DNA of 64,000 bases from Casuarina equisetifolia (taxonomy: Eukaryota > Streptophyta > Magnoliopsida > Fagales > Casuarinaceae). The first letter of the stretch is position 1; every line of letters begins with the position of its first letter. Below the pieces are notes generated by a model. The model was not told the origin of the DNA, searched no databases, and saw nothing but the letters and a program-made list of their open reading frames with translations. The stretch lies in contig CM052362.1 in NCBI GenBank assembly GCA_028551475.1, positions 16,298,521 to 16,362,520 on the forward strand, read 5' to 3'. Shown one piece after another: positions 23,901-36,480 of the stretch. The position numbers were made by a program, and so were the translations under genes.

Positions 23901-26288
23901 TAAAGCTTTTCTACATGTGCCAATTGTGGTTTCTGTCCATATAGCATTACGGCCCTCCTTACATTGGAGACATGAAGAAAGCATTTTACAGTGATGATGT
24001 CTCATCATGTAATTACCATTGCCCTAATTAGGTACTCATATATTGCAAGTTATCATCGGTTTTTGTGTTTAGTACATTGGCTTAGCAATTATTACAACAT
24101 GACAGAAATTTGATTTTTTTTTTCCCTCTTTGTCTGGTCATTCACTTATGTGAGAGCTACTTGATTTTTGATAATTTGCCTTCAATAGCCAGCAATGCCT
24201 ATTATGAATGTCTAGATTAGTTTCTCTCTCCCCTATTATCAATTTTGAAACTAGAAACTTGGTAAGTTACGAATGTCTTATCGATTTTGCAGTTTTTGGT
24301 TATTTAGGGATAGACTTCTTAGAAATATACATTAGAAATTTGCTTTGTGTAAATAGTGGGCTTCTGCTTCATTTTGAGATAAAAGCTTAGCTGATGGATG
24401 ATGTAATTGAACATAAAGATTTTAGTTTTGTAGTGTTAAAATATAATAATTGAGATGCTAGATTAAAGCCAGAGGACTTTTGTTTATTCACATTCATTGT
24501 CCTTAACATCTAATCCTTTTAGTTTGTATATACAAGTTAATTACTGTGATGTGGTTTGCTTTTGGCCTTTTATACATGGATGAAGCGAGCACACTTGGTA
24601 TAAGATTGTTGTATATGTCATGTTTACTCTGGATCTTCTTTTATCTCTCTCCATCTCTATACTTTGGACCACAAGTTTCACGGTGAAGATGAAAAGAATG
24701 TCTATTACTTCACGTGCATATTGATTGTCCCCCATGTTGCAAGTGGGTTGGCCATTCTAGAGATTTGGAGGAGCTTGAAGCTGGTGATCCCTGCACCCTT
24801 ATCAGAAGACTTAACTGAAGGGATCCGGAATGTGAGAATTTACCAATATTATTATTGTTAAGATTTGCAACGATGCATGTTAAAAGTCAGTTCCGCGGAC
24901 GGTTTCTAATTTCCTACCTATTGAATCTAACAGTCATTTATCCGCTGAACTTTTTCGCCATGCCTAATAACTCCGCCATCTCGACTTTGCGTTTTACTCT
25001 GGATTGTGCTATGAGGTCCATCTTCACTTTTTCATTTGGCAGCGCGGCCATAAGGACCACCTAGAAATGGCTGTAAAGATTTCTAATTTCCTCCTTTAGC
25101 TAACTTAATAGTCCCATGGCAGCCCTTAGTTAGTAGATGCATTTCGTACCACTATGGTTTCCAGCGGGATATTCTTCCGCGTACAAATGCTTTATCTTCT
25201 ACATTTAATAATCTGTATGATGCTGACCAACCAAGCCATCTGACCAAAACCACTTGCTTATGTTGTAGTCTCTTGCTTTTCAGTTTCCATTAATGGATGC
25301 CTACTCGCTGCTTTAGAATGCATAGAAGTCGGAACTGAAGTTCCAATAGATTTTACTGCGATTTTTCAAAACGTTTGAGGAGAAAAAGACATCTGATCAT
25401 CAGAACACCAATTCATTTTGTACTGAGCAACAAATGAACAACCCATTCTTCGGGTGTCTGTGGGCAACTTCAGTGGTGACATTTGTTATATTGCACCATT
25501 ATAAGTACAGCTTCAACGTTGTAGTTCTTCAGAACTGGTTAGTGCGTAAGCTGCTATGGCAGTCATTCACTTGGGTCCACGGCAGCACTATATAATCAGA
25601 ATTTCGAACCCAATTCAACTCCTCGCGTACTTAAGCTATGCATGTGAATCCAATTCAATGTTTGCCAAACTTGATATTGACATGTTCAAGAAAATGGTCC
25701 CAACTTCCCGCTGAAGGAAACATCACTGATTACCATCATTCTCTTTACATGATTCCTATGACCCATGCCCGAGTATTATCCCATGCCTCTCCATAAGGGT
25801 GAGAACGAAACTCATGCTTGGTAGGTGGGGCAATAAAGAGATGTTTATTTCTGCAGTATTCACTTCGACCAGTAACATATAAGGCTTAAGGTATATCCTA
25901 AACTAAGGGCGGCAACCGAATCGTGTGGCCTCACCTATGTTGGAGTTTGGACCCTTTACCATCCAGCAATAAATATATGCTTTCCTTAATGAGAGATTTT
26001 CAGCGATTTTTATGATCCGTCGCATACTGGACAGAATAAAATCAGTGACATCTTCTGAAAGGTCAATCACGGTTAGCAATCACCTATGTTGGATCATAAC
26101 AATTCATTTTGTAGTTTCTGAAAGGTATTCGTCGCATTAAATTTCTAAATTTGACTATTAAACCTTTGATTTCTAAATTCTTTGAACTGTGCAGCAGCAT
26201 TGGTATTGACCAACTGGCCTATATTAATTCGTTCAGTCCGGAACAAGATGTAGCCACCGCTCATTCATCTTTCTCTTCCTCTCCCCAG
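23901..26288. other. Spacer and promoter region of the MYB gene
   Basis: No gene is supported. The short open frames show no family resemblance. The last kilobase is the likely MYB promoter. Confidence 0.5.
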
Positions 26289-26294
26289 TATAAA
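26289..26294 (+). promoter_or_regulatory. Probable TATA box of the MYB gene
   Basis: TATAAA in agtataaagg lies 59 bases before the ATG at 26348, leaving a leader of about 25-30 bases. Confidence 0.55.
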
Positions 26295-26347
26295 GGATAC
26301 AACGTAGTCCACACCACTCTCGCTGTTTATCTTTGGGGTTCAGTAAG

Positions 26348-28830
26348 ATGGGGAGAGCACCGTGTTGTGAGAAAGTAGGGTTGAGAAGAGGAAGATGGAC
26401 TGCTGAAGAAGATAACATCTTGACCAAGTACATCCAAGCCAATGGTGAAGGCCGTTGGAGGACTTTGCCCAAGAATGCTGGTATTCTTTTACTTTTTCTG
26501 TTTCTTTATCGAGTGAATGACGTGAGTACGTTGTTGAAAACTGAGTGCTCTTAAGTATGTGAAGCATGCAAGATAAAAGAAGTGCATGAGTTCTTCAATT
26601 GTTTTACTTTCTTCATGGCGACGTTGTTTTGAAGGTTTATTAAGGTGTGGGAAAAGCTGCAGACTCAGGTGGATAAATTATCTGCGGGCGGACTTGAAGA
26701 GAGGGAATATCACGCCTGAAGAAGAAAAGATCATCCTTAACTTGCATAGTTCTTATGGTAACAGGTATTTTCAACTCTTTTCCATATCTTTACATGTTTT
26801 CCTCTAAGCTTGCATATCAACTACGAAATCACAGAGAACCTCTTTTACAATTCCAAAAAATCGGTCGTCCTAGATTCGCAGGAAAAGGTATTAATGGAAA
26901 CCCTGTAAGTGTTGTGCTTGGTTTTACATGGGATGAAATACTCATCTTACTAACTTCATTTAATCCACCTTCTATACAATTCAAAGATCTCTCCTGAAAC
27001 AGATTGCAAGTAAACCCACTGATAAAACTAGTCCCGAACACTTCTAAACTTCCTTATGTATCAGAGAAACGCGATTCCTGGAATACCAGTTTCAAACGAG
27101 AAGGATGAATTCTCAGTGCTTTACCCACATACGGAGCCTCAGCTTCACTTATCGCAAACCATCTTTCTTTCCTGCTGCCCTGCTCTTTTTTAACTGTCCC
27201 ACACTCGTTTCCAAATAATGAAAATCGTCGGTGAACTTACGTCATTTCCAAAGTTTCATTGCTATGGTGGGCAGTCTTCTGTACGGTCTTTCTGTATAAA
27301 ACCTATCACCTGTCGTTCAGTTCCCTCAAGGAGCTCCTTCAAGACCTTCATCCCTGCTCTTGCCTCAGAGCCCCTAGGATTTTGATGCGGGGCTCGTTTT
27401 GCCCTGACTAATGGGAAACACTATGTTAAACTCCGGGAATTAAATTTTAAAGCATTTCGATGGGCTCTATGTTGTCTCTTTGGACCTGTGTGCCTTCCTA
27501 ATCCTTCTGTACCTCTTAAATCAGCGATCTATGATTTTAAGTGACCTTATGGCAAAGTTAGCAGTTTGACTCATAAACTTGATTCACTGCAGCTCGACAT
27601 ATTAGCAAATTCTTATACTTTCTTTTAGAGTAATGCCCTTTTAATGCTGTTCACTCCGTGGTATTTAATCTCCTGCCATCTTACAGTCCCTCAATCTAAG
27701 TATAGATGATACAATTATGAAGATAACAAATTTTTTTTATTGAATTTAATAAAAACAAGCGAGATTTTATGGTCTCGGGTAGGATTGAAAAAGAAGCTTA
27801 AGACCGCTGCAGCATACGGATTTGTAAAAATCGGGATGCACCCTTATATTTTTCACCTTAAAAGCTCAAATGCAAACGGAAACTATCAGAGTGCACACAT
27901 AATATTGAGGCTTCTGTCCTAAATGAACATTGTTGCAGGTGGTCTTTCATAGCTGGACATTTGCCGGGACGAACCGATAATGAGATAAAGAACTACTGGA
28001 ACACACGATTAAGCAGAAAGCACTACAGCTTCCCCAGTGCCATAAAGGAATCCTTGCCCACTGCTATCAGTAAGGCTGTTGTGGGCAAGCGAAGAGGGGA
28101 ACGTGATCGAGCGAGAAGATCAGCAATGAAAAAGCACAAGAACGCAGCCTCAGGTACCTTGGAAATGTCATTAGTAAAGCCTGGAAGCGTTACGCCAACT
28201 AAAATGGTTGAAGCAACATCAGAAGAAAAAGCACGTCTACTTGAAAGGATCCCCATAACAGTTATGACGTCTAGGAGCCCGGAACGGAAAGTAGACACAA
28301 GAAGCCATTGTATGCATGGTTCTTGTCTGGATGGTGCAGCGATGATATTAGAGCATTGTGAGGAGAGCAAATGCGTGGGGTTGTCCCCGGATAAGGAGGG
28401 AGCCATCAGTGCGTTTCTGTTTTGTCCTGTCCAGAAAAGAGAAAACGACGCCTTGGGGCCATACGAATGGCTAGACTGTGAGATGACGCGACTGAGCTAT
28501 ATTCTTCAAAGTCGGGTTGAGGATCCAAGTGGTGGAGTAGACCACAAGGAGCACAGAGAAGATGGGGTGGTGAGCATCAATGAGAGAGCAAATGCGGGCT
28601 TGGGAACAGAGAAAGAGACAGTAAAAGAAGGGGAGAGCAGTGTTCTGAGCTCAAATGCAGATGGGGATTTGCACAATTGCTCTTCATCAACTGCTTCACG
28701 CTTTGATGATGAATGGTTTAATTGGGATTGGGTAGATGGTGTTGAATTTCATGATCAATTGAATGTGTGGAACGAAGAAGAGCAGATGTTTACTTATTCC
28801 TGGGGAGCTGGCAAAGGTGACCACGAGTAG
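26348..28830 (+). CDS. MYB12: R2R3-MYB, flavonol-regulator type (subgroup 7)
   Basis: Three exons (26348-26480, 26635-26764, 27939-28830) encode 384 aa; both introns sit at standard R2R3-MYB positions. The N-terminus [25 protein letters not shown] opens R2, and R3 ends [20 protein letters not shown]. The bHLH-binding signature of anthocyanin MYBs is absent from R3, as expected for a bHLH-independent flavonol MYB. After the MYB domain, [16 protein letters not shown] (about 138-153) looks like a diverged subgroup-7 motif. [19 protein letters not shown] (from about 261) and the acidic, Trp-rich C-terminus ([10 protein letters not shown]) match MYB11/12/111 and grape MYBF1 from memory. These factors activate CHS, CHI, F3H and FLS. 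The gene may be any MYB11/12/111 paralogue; the symbol is indicative. Confidence 0.88.
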
Positions 28831-29964
28831 TGTTGTTGAGCAACACAAAGTGAAAGGAAATGGGGAGCTTCAGTTTTTGATCGTAGCACTTGGATATGAT
28901 GGACTTGTTTCTTTTTTCCGGGTAAGAGTATAACCAATTAAAGTACTTCTAAAAGGGTAGTAGGGCCATGCCTTTAATTGTTGGAAGCCAAAGCCTTTGG
29001 GTTGCACAAATCACTAGTTTTAAATAAAGTTGGATACTACATTTATCATCTAATCGATATTTTCCTGTAATCTCCTCGATCATTTCCTTGTTTTTTTTTT
29101 TTTATTTGTTGGTTCATATCTCTCTAATAGGCTTAAAATGGTTTAGCTTACTTACGTTTCACTTGGGAATAACAAGGTTTAGCTTATGATTGATATTCTT
29201 TTTAAAAAGCCAATCCCTTTTGTCATACACAACAACATGATTCAAAGCAAACAACTACTATAAAAAGTATTTTCAGAAAATAGAAACAGAAAATTTTTGA
29301 AGAACTTCTACTTCCTTATACGAATATCTTTAAAAGTTTTATATTTTCTGTATTAGATGTAGATATTTAATATTAAAGATCTAGAAAAATTTCCTCCTTT
29401 TTCCTGAACATATTTTAAGAGGATTTATACTTACTAAAATATGGAGGTTGATTCCTTATTTATAAAAATTTGGAAAATGAAAACATAAATGCATAGCCAC
29501 CTCTAAAAAAAAAAAATGATCAAGGTAAACAATTATATGACCACTCGTTCCCCTTTAAAAATAGGACTCAGTTTTGTTAATAAAAAGTCAGTTTTTAATT
29601 TCTAAATATAGAACATTTTTATAAATAATTATTATTTATACTATAAAAAGTAACAATTTTTTTAAGTTGTATTTGAACAAAAACATTTATTACAAAATAC
29701 AAAAAATAACTATTCATTATATTTAACAAAGTAGAATATAAATTAATATGCTAATGTGCACTAGCACATCCAAAATTAAAGAACTTAAATCTAAGCAATA
29801 GGACAGGCAGTCATGGAACTTGTGAGTTACTTAACTAACCTGTCCTTGATAGCCAAAGTACACCATGTTTTGCTTAACAACTTCAATTTTTTGAAACAAG
29901 ATTTTACTAGTAATCTTAGCAATATTTAGCTCAAAACTCATGGAGGATGTTGTACCTCTATGCT
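28831..29964. other. 3' flank of MYB and AT-rich spacer
   Basis: Probable 3'UTR of the MYB gene followed by AT-rich sequence with T and A runs. I see no gene. Confidence 0.55.
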
Positions 29965-30091
29965 TCCTTGATCTTTTTTTGGGGGGAGGGGGGAGTAGGT
30001 AAAGGGGAATTCGGAGTGCCTTAAATCCCTACCACAGATGGGGATTCCACTGAGCTACAAGGCATATAAAAAGTTTTTGATCCTTGATCTT
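29965..30091 (-). mobile_element. tRNA-derived SINE with 11-bp target duplication
   Basis: Identical 11-bp direct repeats tccttgatctt at 29965-29975 and 30081-30091 flank about 105 bases. Read on the minus strand, the insert contains GCCTTGTAGCTCAGTGG, a good match to a Pol III A box (TAGCTCAGTGG). A B-box-like CTCCGAATTCCCC follows, and the 3' end is CCCCCC then an A run just before the second repeat. That order and the A tail are typical of a short plant SINE. The family is not identified. Confidence 0.65.
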
Positions 30092-31234
30092 GTGCAATTG
30101 TTAGGGGATTAACTCCCATGAGCAATGCTTGATCCACATTGATGGCGTCGGATTCTTAGTTTTAAATTGAATCAACCAAAGGGGGTTGGTCATAGAACCA
30201 AAACAAGACTACTTACTTGGTTTAAGGTTATCGTTTCTTACTTGATATTCGACATGAATTAAAGCACCGAAAAAAAAAAAGGGCACTTCATTTGCTCGTC
30301 TGAAATTACTCACTCCTTTGTTGCGGCCAAGCTTGTTTTTCAATATTCGATCCATTCCTTTTGACATCAGATGTTCCGCAAAAGCAACTTATCATGTTCG
30401 GATTTCGCAACCTCTTATACAATCACTTATCAAAATGTTGGCTTTTGTACTGTGATTCTGCAAGGGTAGTTTTAAAGCATCCTAATAAAATTTGAGCTTG
30501 CAGTCCTAATATTTCTTTAAAGGAATTTTCTAAATCAATATAATACCGGCTTGTAAAAGGAAAAAAGATATAGTGAAGTGATCCTTATGTTTAGCCTGAT
30601 ATTAAAGCCATTCGCCTGACATGAAGATCATATATTTCAGGTTATTGAGATTCTGTCTTGCATCAAATTAATCCTTTCATCAAATGCTAGTAAGCTCAAC
30701 ACATGGAAAAATAAAAGTTTAGGTAAAAAAAAAAAAATGGCATAAGGGAAGGAAAGTGCAGTAATCATTAAAAGTATGAATCTGAAATTTATGATGCTTG
30801 TATGGACAATACTAATATATTATGATCTCTATCAAAAGAAAAAAAAAAGAATCACGCATCTTTGGTTGAGATTAGTTTGATAAAAGCCATTATTCCACAA
30901 TGTCCATTATCAAGTTTATTGTAACTTTACAAAAATCAGGATATAAAAAAATTTAGACATCCTGACTCTTTTCCAGTTCAGAATGTAGAAGTTTATTTAC
31001 TTAAATAACGGAAAACGTATTGAGCAAAAGCATCACAACCAAGTGTATCCTATTTAGGGAAGTGAAGGTTAATACGTGAGTGACAACACTGATTAGGAAC
31101 TATAAAGACCAGATTAATCAGAATGCAGTAGATGAAGCTATGAACTGAAGAATTATGAAGATTTTTCTGACCCAGAAAAAAGAACAGACTTACATCTGTG
31201 GTAAAAAGAAAATAATCACGCTTCAATGCATATA
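30092..31234. other. Spacer, no gene seen
   Basis: AT-rich spacer with short A runs (for example near 30270 and 30727). It probably includes the 3'UTR of the minus-strand TRM gene at its right end. Confidence 0.55.
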
Positions 31235-34200
31235 TTAAAACCACCAGATATCAGCAACCACCTCGTCCACCAACGAATTGAATATTTCACCCTCAACCTC
31301 TGCCCCCAATGCAAATACATCTAATTGGAAGTCCAGCCATCTTCCATACTGGCTGCTCATGTCTTTATCTACAAGCTCATCAACCATACAATCACCCGAC
31401 TCTCTCCAACCAGAGATTTCCTTGTACACTTCTTCTGCTAACCACTCCTTTCTTCTCATCATTGTAACCCCTTTCACCCATGCTTCATATCCCCCACCCA
31501 CAAATCGACCACATCTCAAGTCCAGGCATTCGCTTGCACAATCAAATAATAGCTTCCGCGTTAGCCTAGACTCACCACTGTCCTTTTCCCACTGTATTTT
31601 TCGACTTTCCAATTGATCAAAGAGATGAGGGTTTATGATCTCGCGAGCACGACCCAATGCAAAGTCTTCATACATTAATTCCACATTGCACAGTATCTCA
31701 TTCACATATTCCATTTCCCACTCAGTTGGTCTCGTGTGATCCATCAAAATCGACTTGCTTGCATAATTTTCCACCACTGCTCCATTTGAAGTGGAAGAGG
31801 CCGAATCTGACAATTCCTTGTCAGCTTCTACTGAATGGAACTTTGAAGAACTCAGACCAAGAACCTCCTGAGCTTGAACAGATGCAAGCAACTTGCTTCC
31901 TGAAACTAATTGTGAATGCTTAGCATAACTGAATGATTTCCTTGGAGATAAAATAAGAGAATCTACAATCATGAAGGATGAACTGCTTTTACCTTCTGTG
32001 CTGTTACTATCAGTGGTAATGGACGAATCACAACTTTCAGTTGAAAAGGAAGGGTCAAGAATAGAGATTGGACTAGGATCTCGGCGACTGAGCAACGATC
32101 CAGCCTCACTATGATTACTGCTGCATTCATTCATTTCATCGGCTCCCTGAAGATGTAACATTTCCATCAGCTAACATTATATGATATGGGCCTAACAGGC
32201 ACCAATTAAATTTTTACAATGCAACAAAATCGAGGGAAAAAAGGAGGGTTGGAAGAGTAGCCTTCAGTGTTAGCGCAGGCAGATCATGCACTAAGATGGT
32301 AATAAACCTTGATTACATTGCTAAAAGTAGCTCACAAGATTTAATAAAAACTACAATGGAATTAGAAAAACCAAATTGACAATAGAGAAAATGCTTTGGC
32401 GGTAGGACTATTTTCCTATCTGATTCAGATCTAATTTCTGAACACCTGGACGATTTGTTTTTAATGTTCATGGTCTGCAGAAAACAACTCTACAAACAAC
32501 TTGAGACGTGAACTTAAATCCATATTTATTAAACCTGTTATAAGCTTAAGGATCTAAAGAGAATTAACTTCAGACTGAAATGCTAATCCAGCATGTAAAC
32601 TAAATAGAAACGCAAACAAACAGATTTAAACAGGACAGGGCACTTGATGGTTATATCCGGTTGGCTATACTACTGCTGTTTAACCAAACAAAACAGATCC
32701 ATTCAATAAGAAAAGTCCAATTTCACAGATCCCTCTCGTTTCTAAGATAATGGACTTCATTGCCCAGAATTCAGATGCATAACTGAAAGATAAAGGCATC
32801 TAGAATGAAAAGTACTTGAATCTAACATCACTAAGAATGTCCAAGCTCATAGGACAGATGATTAAAGACTTAAAAAAACAATCGTCTAAATTGCGATGAG
32901 AATTATGTACCTGAAACTTGTTTTTCCATCTGAAGGTGGATGGATTAGTGGAGGAAAATGCAGAGTCACATTGGTCACCATATTTATCTGTAACCAGTTC
33001 GTATTGGTCTATCTTCTCATGTAATTTTGGCTTGGAGCTAACTGCATCATCATGGTGTAATGTTGACACAGAACTAGAAGCCGACCTTACTTCCGAGGAG
33101 TCACAGGGAGAAGATCCAACTCCATTTGTTAATTCCCTTAACTTTTGCTCCAGAAGCATACTTAGAGAATCAGCCCCTATAACATTGTATCCAAGGGAAG
33201 AGAACCTCATACTATCTGACTCAAGCAACATTCTTTTACCTCTATGATCCCCACAACCATCATTATTATTTTTGGCAATCTGACAAGAGGTGTCAGAACC
33301 AGGCATTGATCGAGTTAGGGGGGCTGTGAATGTAAAAGAAACAACATCAATGCCTTGCTTTCTGCTGTCTTGAGCCAAGCTGAAGTCCCCATCCATAACC
33401 AGTTTAGATTGAACCGACTTTTGATTTTTGTCATTTGGCACATTATCAGCATTCCGATTTTTCTCAAAGCCAAATTCTCTATCTATGGTCCGTTTCTTCC
33501 TAGGGAAATTCTTAGTTCCAGAATATGATTCTCTATCACCATCTACTGCATCCAAACCCAGCTTCCTGGATCCTAGTTTGGAGTTCCCAGTGGATTTGCT
33601 TGAGCTTTTGTGACGCACAGAAGTTGAGTCACTAGACTGCACTTTTCTATTCCGCAAGTTCGAAACTGAAGGCTTTGAAGGCAATTTGTCTCTGTCTGTA
33701 GGGCAATTTTGTTTCTGATTATTCTGTCTTAGAACTCCAGATGAATTACGCATAGAAGACTTCTTATGCAAATTCTTATGAATACTTGGCTGGCTCTTGA
33801 AGGACTGGTTTGTATTAACCTCACTCTGCTCTTTCTGTCTCGCCGAACTTCTAGTGACAGTTGAACTTATCCCTTCTCTTCTCTGGACATTGACCTTTGC
33901 TTGAATAGCTAGGGAAACGGACCTTGTCTTGCTTGTTAAACCAGAAGAGCCTTCTTCTGTACAAGAAGAGTCGACAGATCCGCTCCAGCTCTTGTTTATA
34001 GACTGTCCATTAAGATACTTGGCAGTAGTAGACTCAACTGGCCTTCTAGAAGCTTCAGCAGGCCTGGAAATTTTATTTGTAGCTTCAACTTTCTCTTTCA
34101 GGTCTCGAACTTTCAGGGCTATGGAGGAAGACCCAGCCAAAGGAACTTTCTGTGTAGCCTCCGCTTTTTCTTTGAGATCTCGAACCTTCAAGTGTACTGA

Positions 34201-35134
34201 TGAAGAACCTACCAGAGGCAATTTGGCTTTGGCAGCGGCCTGAGTTCCAGGCTCAATAATTTTTGCAGCTGCTTCCATTATGTGAGCAGCATTCTTCGTG
34301 GAAATGAAACCAGGATTCTTGATAGGAGACAGAAGTTTGTGGTGTGTAATTGGAATCGATTTGGCTGATTTAGGAGGTAAGATTTCTGTTTGGAACTTCT
34401 CAATTGGCCTGCTTACCATCTTTCGGGGTTTTGACTCCTCAAAATTCAGCACAGAGCCCCCCACCTTATTCAGAAGATTTCCAGAATACATGATTTGATT
34501 ATCATGATGATAAACAAAATCTTTCCTGTGATAAGGAGCCTCACGAAGAGACTGAGTATCAAAATAAGGGGTAGAGTAAGGCTCGGACAAGTTGGATGTT
34601 GGTAAGGATTCTAAGCCCATGAGCCTAGCAACTACCCCTGGGGCCCTATTTCCACATCCTTCTTCATCTGTAACTGATGAAGCACAGCTATAACCACTAC
34701 TTCCTTTGATACTTGATCCTGCTCCAGTTTCATCTTCATCCATCTGGACATATTAAAAGAATCAGAAAACGGTTTTCGATTAAATTACATCAATCAACAG
34801 AATCTACAATACAAAAACTACGAGTAGCTATATTCCTACCAGACGAAGCTGAGTCCTTGGCAAGTTTCCATCGCTTCTCTTTCCTTGTTTGGATTGTTCT
34901 ACACCAATAAAAAAAATTAATGGAAGATAGCAATCATATGTACAAGATTACAATCTAACAGGAACTTAGATATTTGACATTGTATATTCTGGTCACATGA
35001 ACTAAAATTATACCAGGTAAATCCAATTTGCTCGAGAACAGCTTCTTCCGAGATTTGGCAGTCCAGTCAAAGAGGTGAAAGAAACTGCCAACATAACCTC
35101 CCCCGCTTCTTGAACCCTCTTTCTCCACTCCCAT
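31235..35134 (-). CDS. TRM-family protein (DUF3741/DUF4378)
   Basis: Four coding exons in minus order (35134-35014, 34898-34840, 34743-32911, 32146-31235) give 974 aa with consistent phases. TRM (TON1-recruiting motif) proteins bind microtubules and recruit TON1/PP2A complexes that set cortical division planes and cell shape. The RAPGVVARLMGLESLP motif (about 95-108) is the conserved M3/DUF3741 signature. DUF4378 occupies about 814 to the end, from WEMEYVNEIL to VADIWWF, with the CASECLDLRCGRF and SQYGRWLDFQLDVF blocks. The middle is Ser/Lys-rich and disordered. It contains two adjacent 25-residue units sharing GSSS..LKVRDLKEK.EAT. Which TRM number it corresponds to is not settled. Possible 5'UTR intron: 36286-35139. 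Confidence 0.88.
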
Positions 35135-36480
35135 TTTTCTGATGCAGAAAATGACAATTTGGGCGGATAGTGGCAGTTGTCGGTACCTTAATTGTTATAA
35201 CTTAAGAAGCAAGAGCAGCAACAAATTCCCTGTTTCCAACTAAAATTCATCTGCAATATGATCAAACAAAATAAGTTCTTAATCCTAAACCATATACGCA
35301 TTTCTTAAACCATTTCTCCAAAGAAAAAAGGAAAGTTTTCCCCTTCCTTACTGGTCAACACAACTTATACACTCAATAAGTCATACATTCATATGGCAGT
35401 CCTAACAAACAAAATTCCTGAATTTGCCAAGGTTTAACAATTTGAGAGAGTAGTGGCGGGGAAGTTCAGAGCTGGATTTCTTCAAGAACCACTTAAATTT
35501 TCTAAGCATTGATAGTTTTCATCAGATGACCTTGAAGTTAAAAATTGATCTTTTTATTGCCACTTGATTCCGTTCGTTATTATGGTACAGAGAGGATACT
35601 AACGGGACTCCAGAAAGATGAAACAGAAGTACAATATTCTGGGAACCCTCAGTTTTCATCTAAGTATCATATACTAACAAGAAATCACCATTTCTGGTTC
35701 AGAATAAGGATAACGCGATTTGAAAATGCTTGATGTCCTAGGAACCTCAAGCAACTAAGCTTCCAAAATCAATGGGGGAGACAGGGAATAACCTTAAGTA
35801 CATGCATCCCTTAATTCAGTCAACCAAATACCCCAAAAACCAAAGCACAAAAATGAAACATAAACCTTCTCCTTGATAAGACGGAGGAAGGAAACTAAAA
35901 ACACATACGATTTAAATTCCACGATCTATATCTGTTCCAGAAAAAGTCAACATCTTTGCAATATCGTGCATCGAACACTTAAGACGAGGTCACTTGAATA
36001 ACTCACATAAAGGACCCAGGCAGAACAACATTTTTCAGTTATCCCAGTTCAACTATATCAGAACATGGCATTGGCAGATGATCGATCATTTTCCGTCTTC
36101 CCACATTTTCCCATCAACCAAACACCATCTCTCGCAAACCCATAAATCAAATCAAGCTTAGAAAGTACAAACACGAAGACTATTCTATCCCAGAGTAAGC
36201 AAAGCAGCGACCAAGCCAAACCGAAAATCTCACGACCCAGAAACAAAATCCGTATCGGAAATAGACCGATAAAGTAAAGAACTTACATTGAAACAATAAC
36301 TTCTGCCTCCGGATCTTTGCTTTTCTGTCAACTCCAAGTGCACCAAAACGTCCGTTGGTGGGTGAGCATTTCGAAGACGAAGCAAGTGAAGCAATTAAGA
36401 TTTCGCACAGAGAATTAAGAGAGATGCCAGGGTCAGAGACGGAGTGCAGGGAGAGTGAGAGGGTGCGATAGACAAGAGCG
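35135..36480 (-). other. 5'UTR and leader intron of the TRM gene
   Basis: A consensus donor (CAAT|GTAAGT, minus strand, at 36286) and an acceptor (GCATCAG|AAAAATGG) just before the start codon define a probable leader intron of about 1.15 kb. The first exon would lie at about 36287-36480. The proposal rests on splice consensus alone. Confidence 0.5.

Noticed and set aside
28023-28406. 127-codon minus-strand frame
   Set aside because: Antisense shadow of MYB exon 3.
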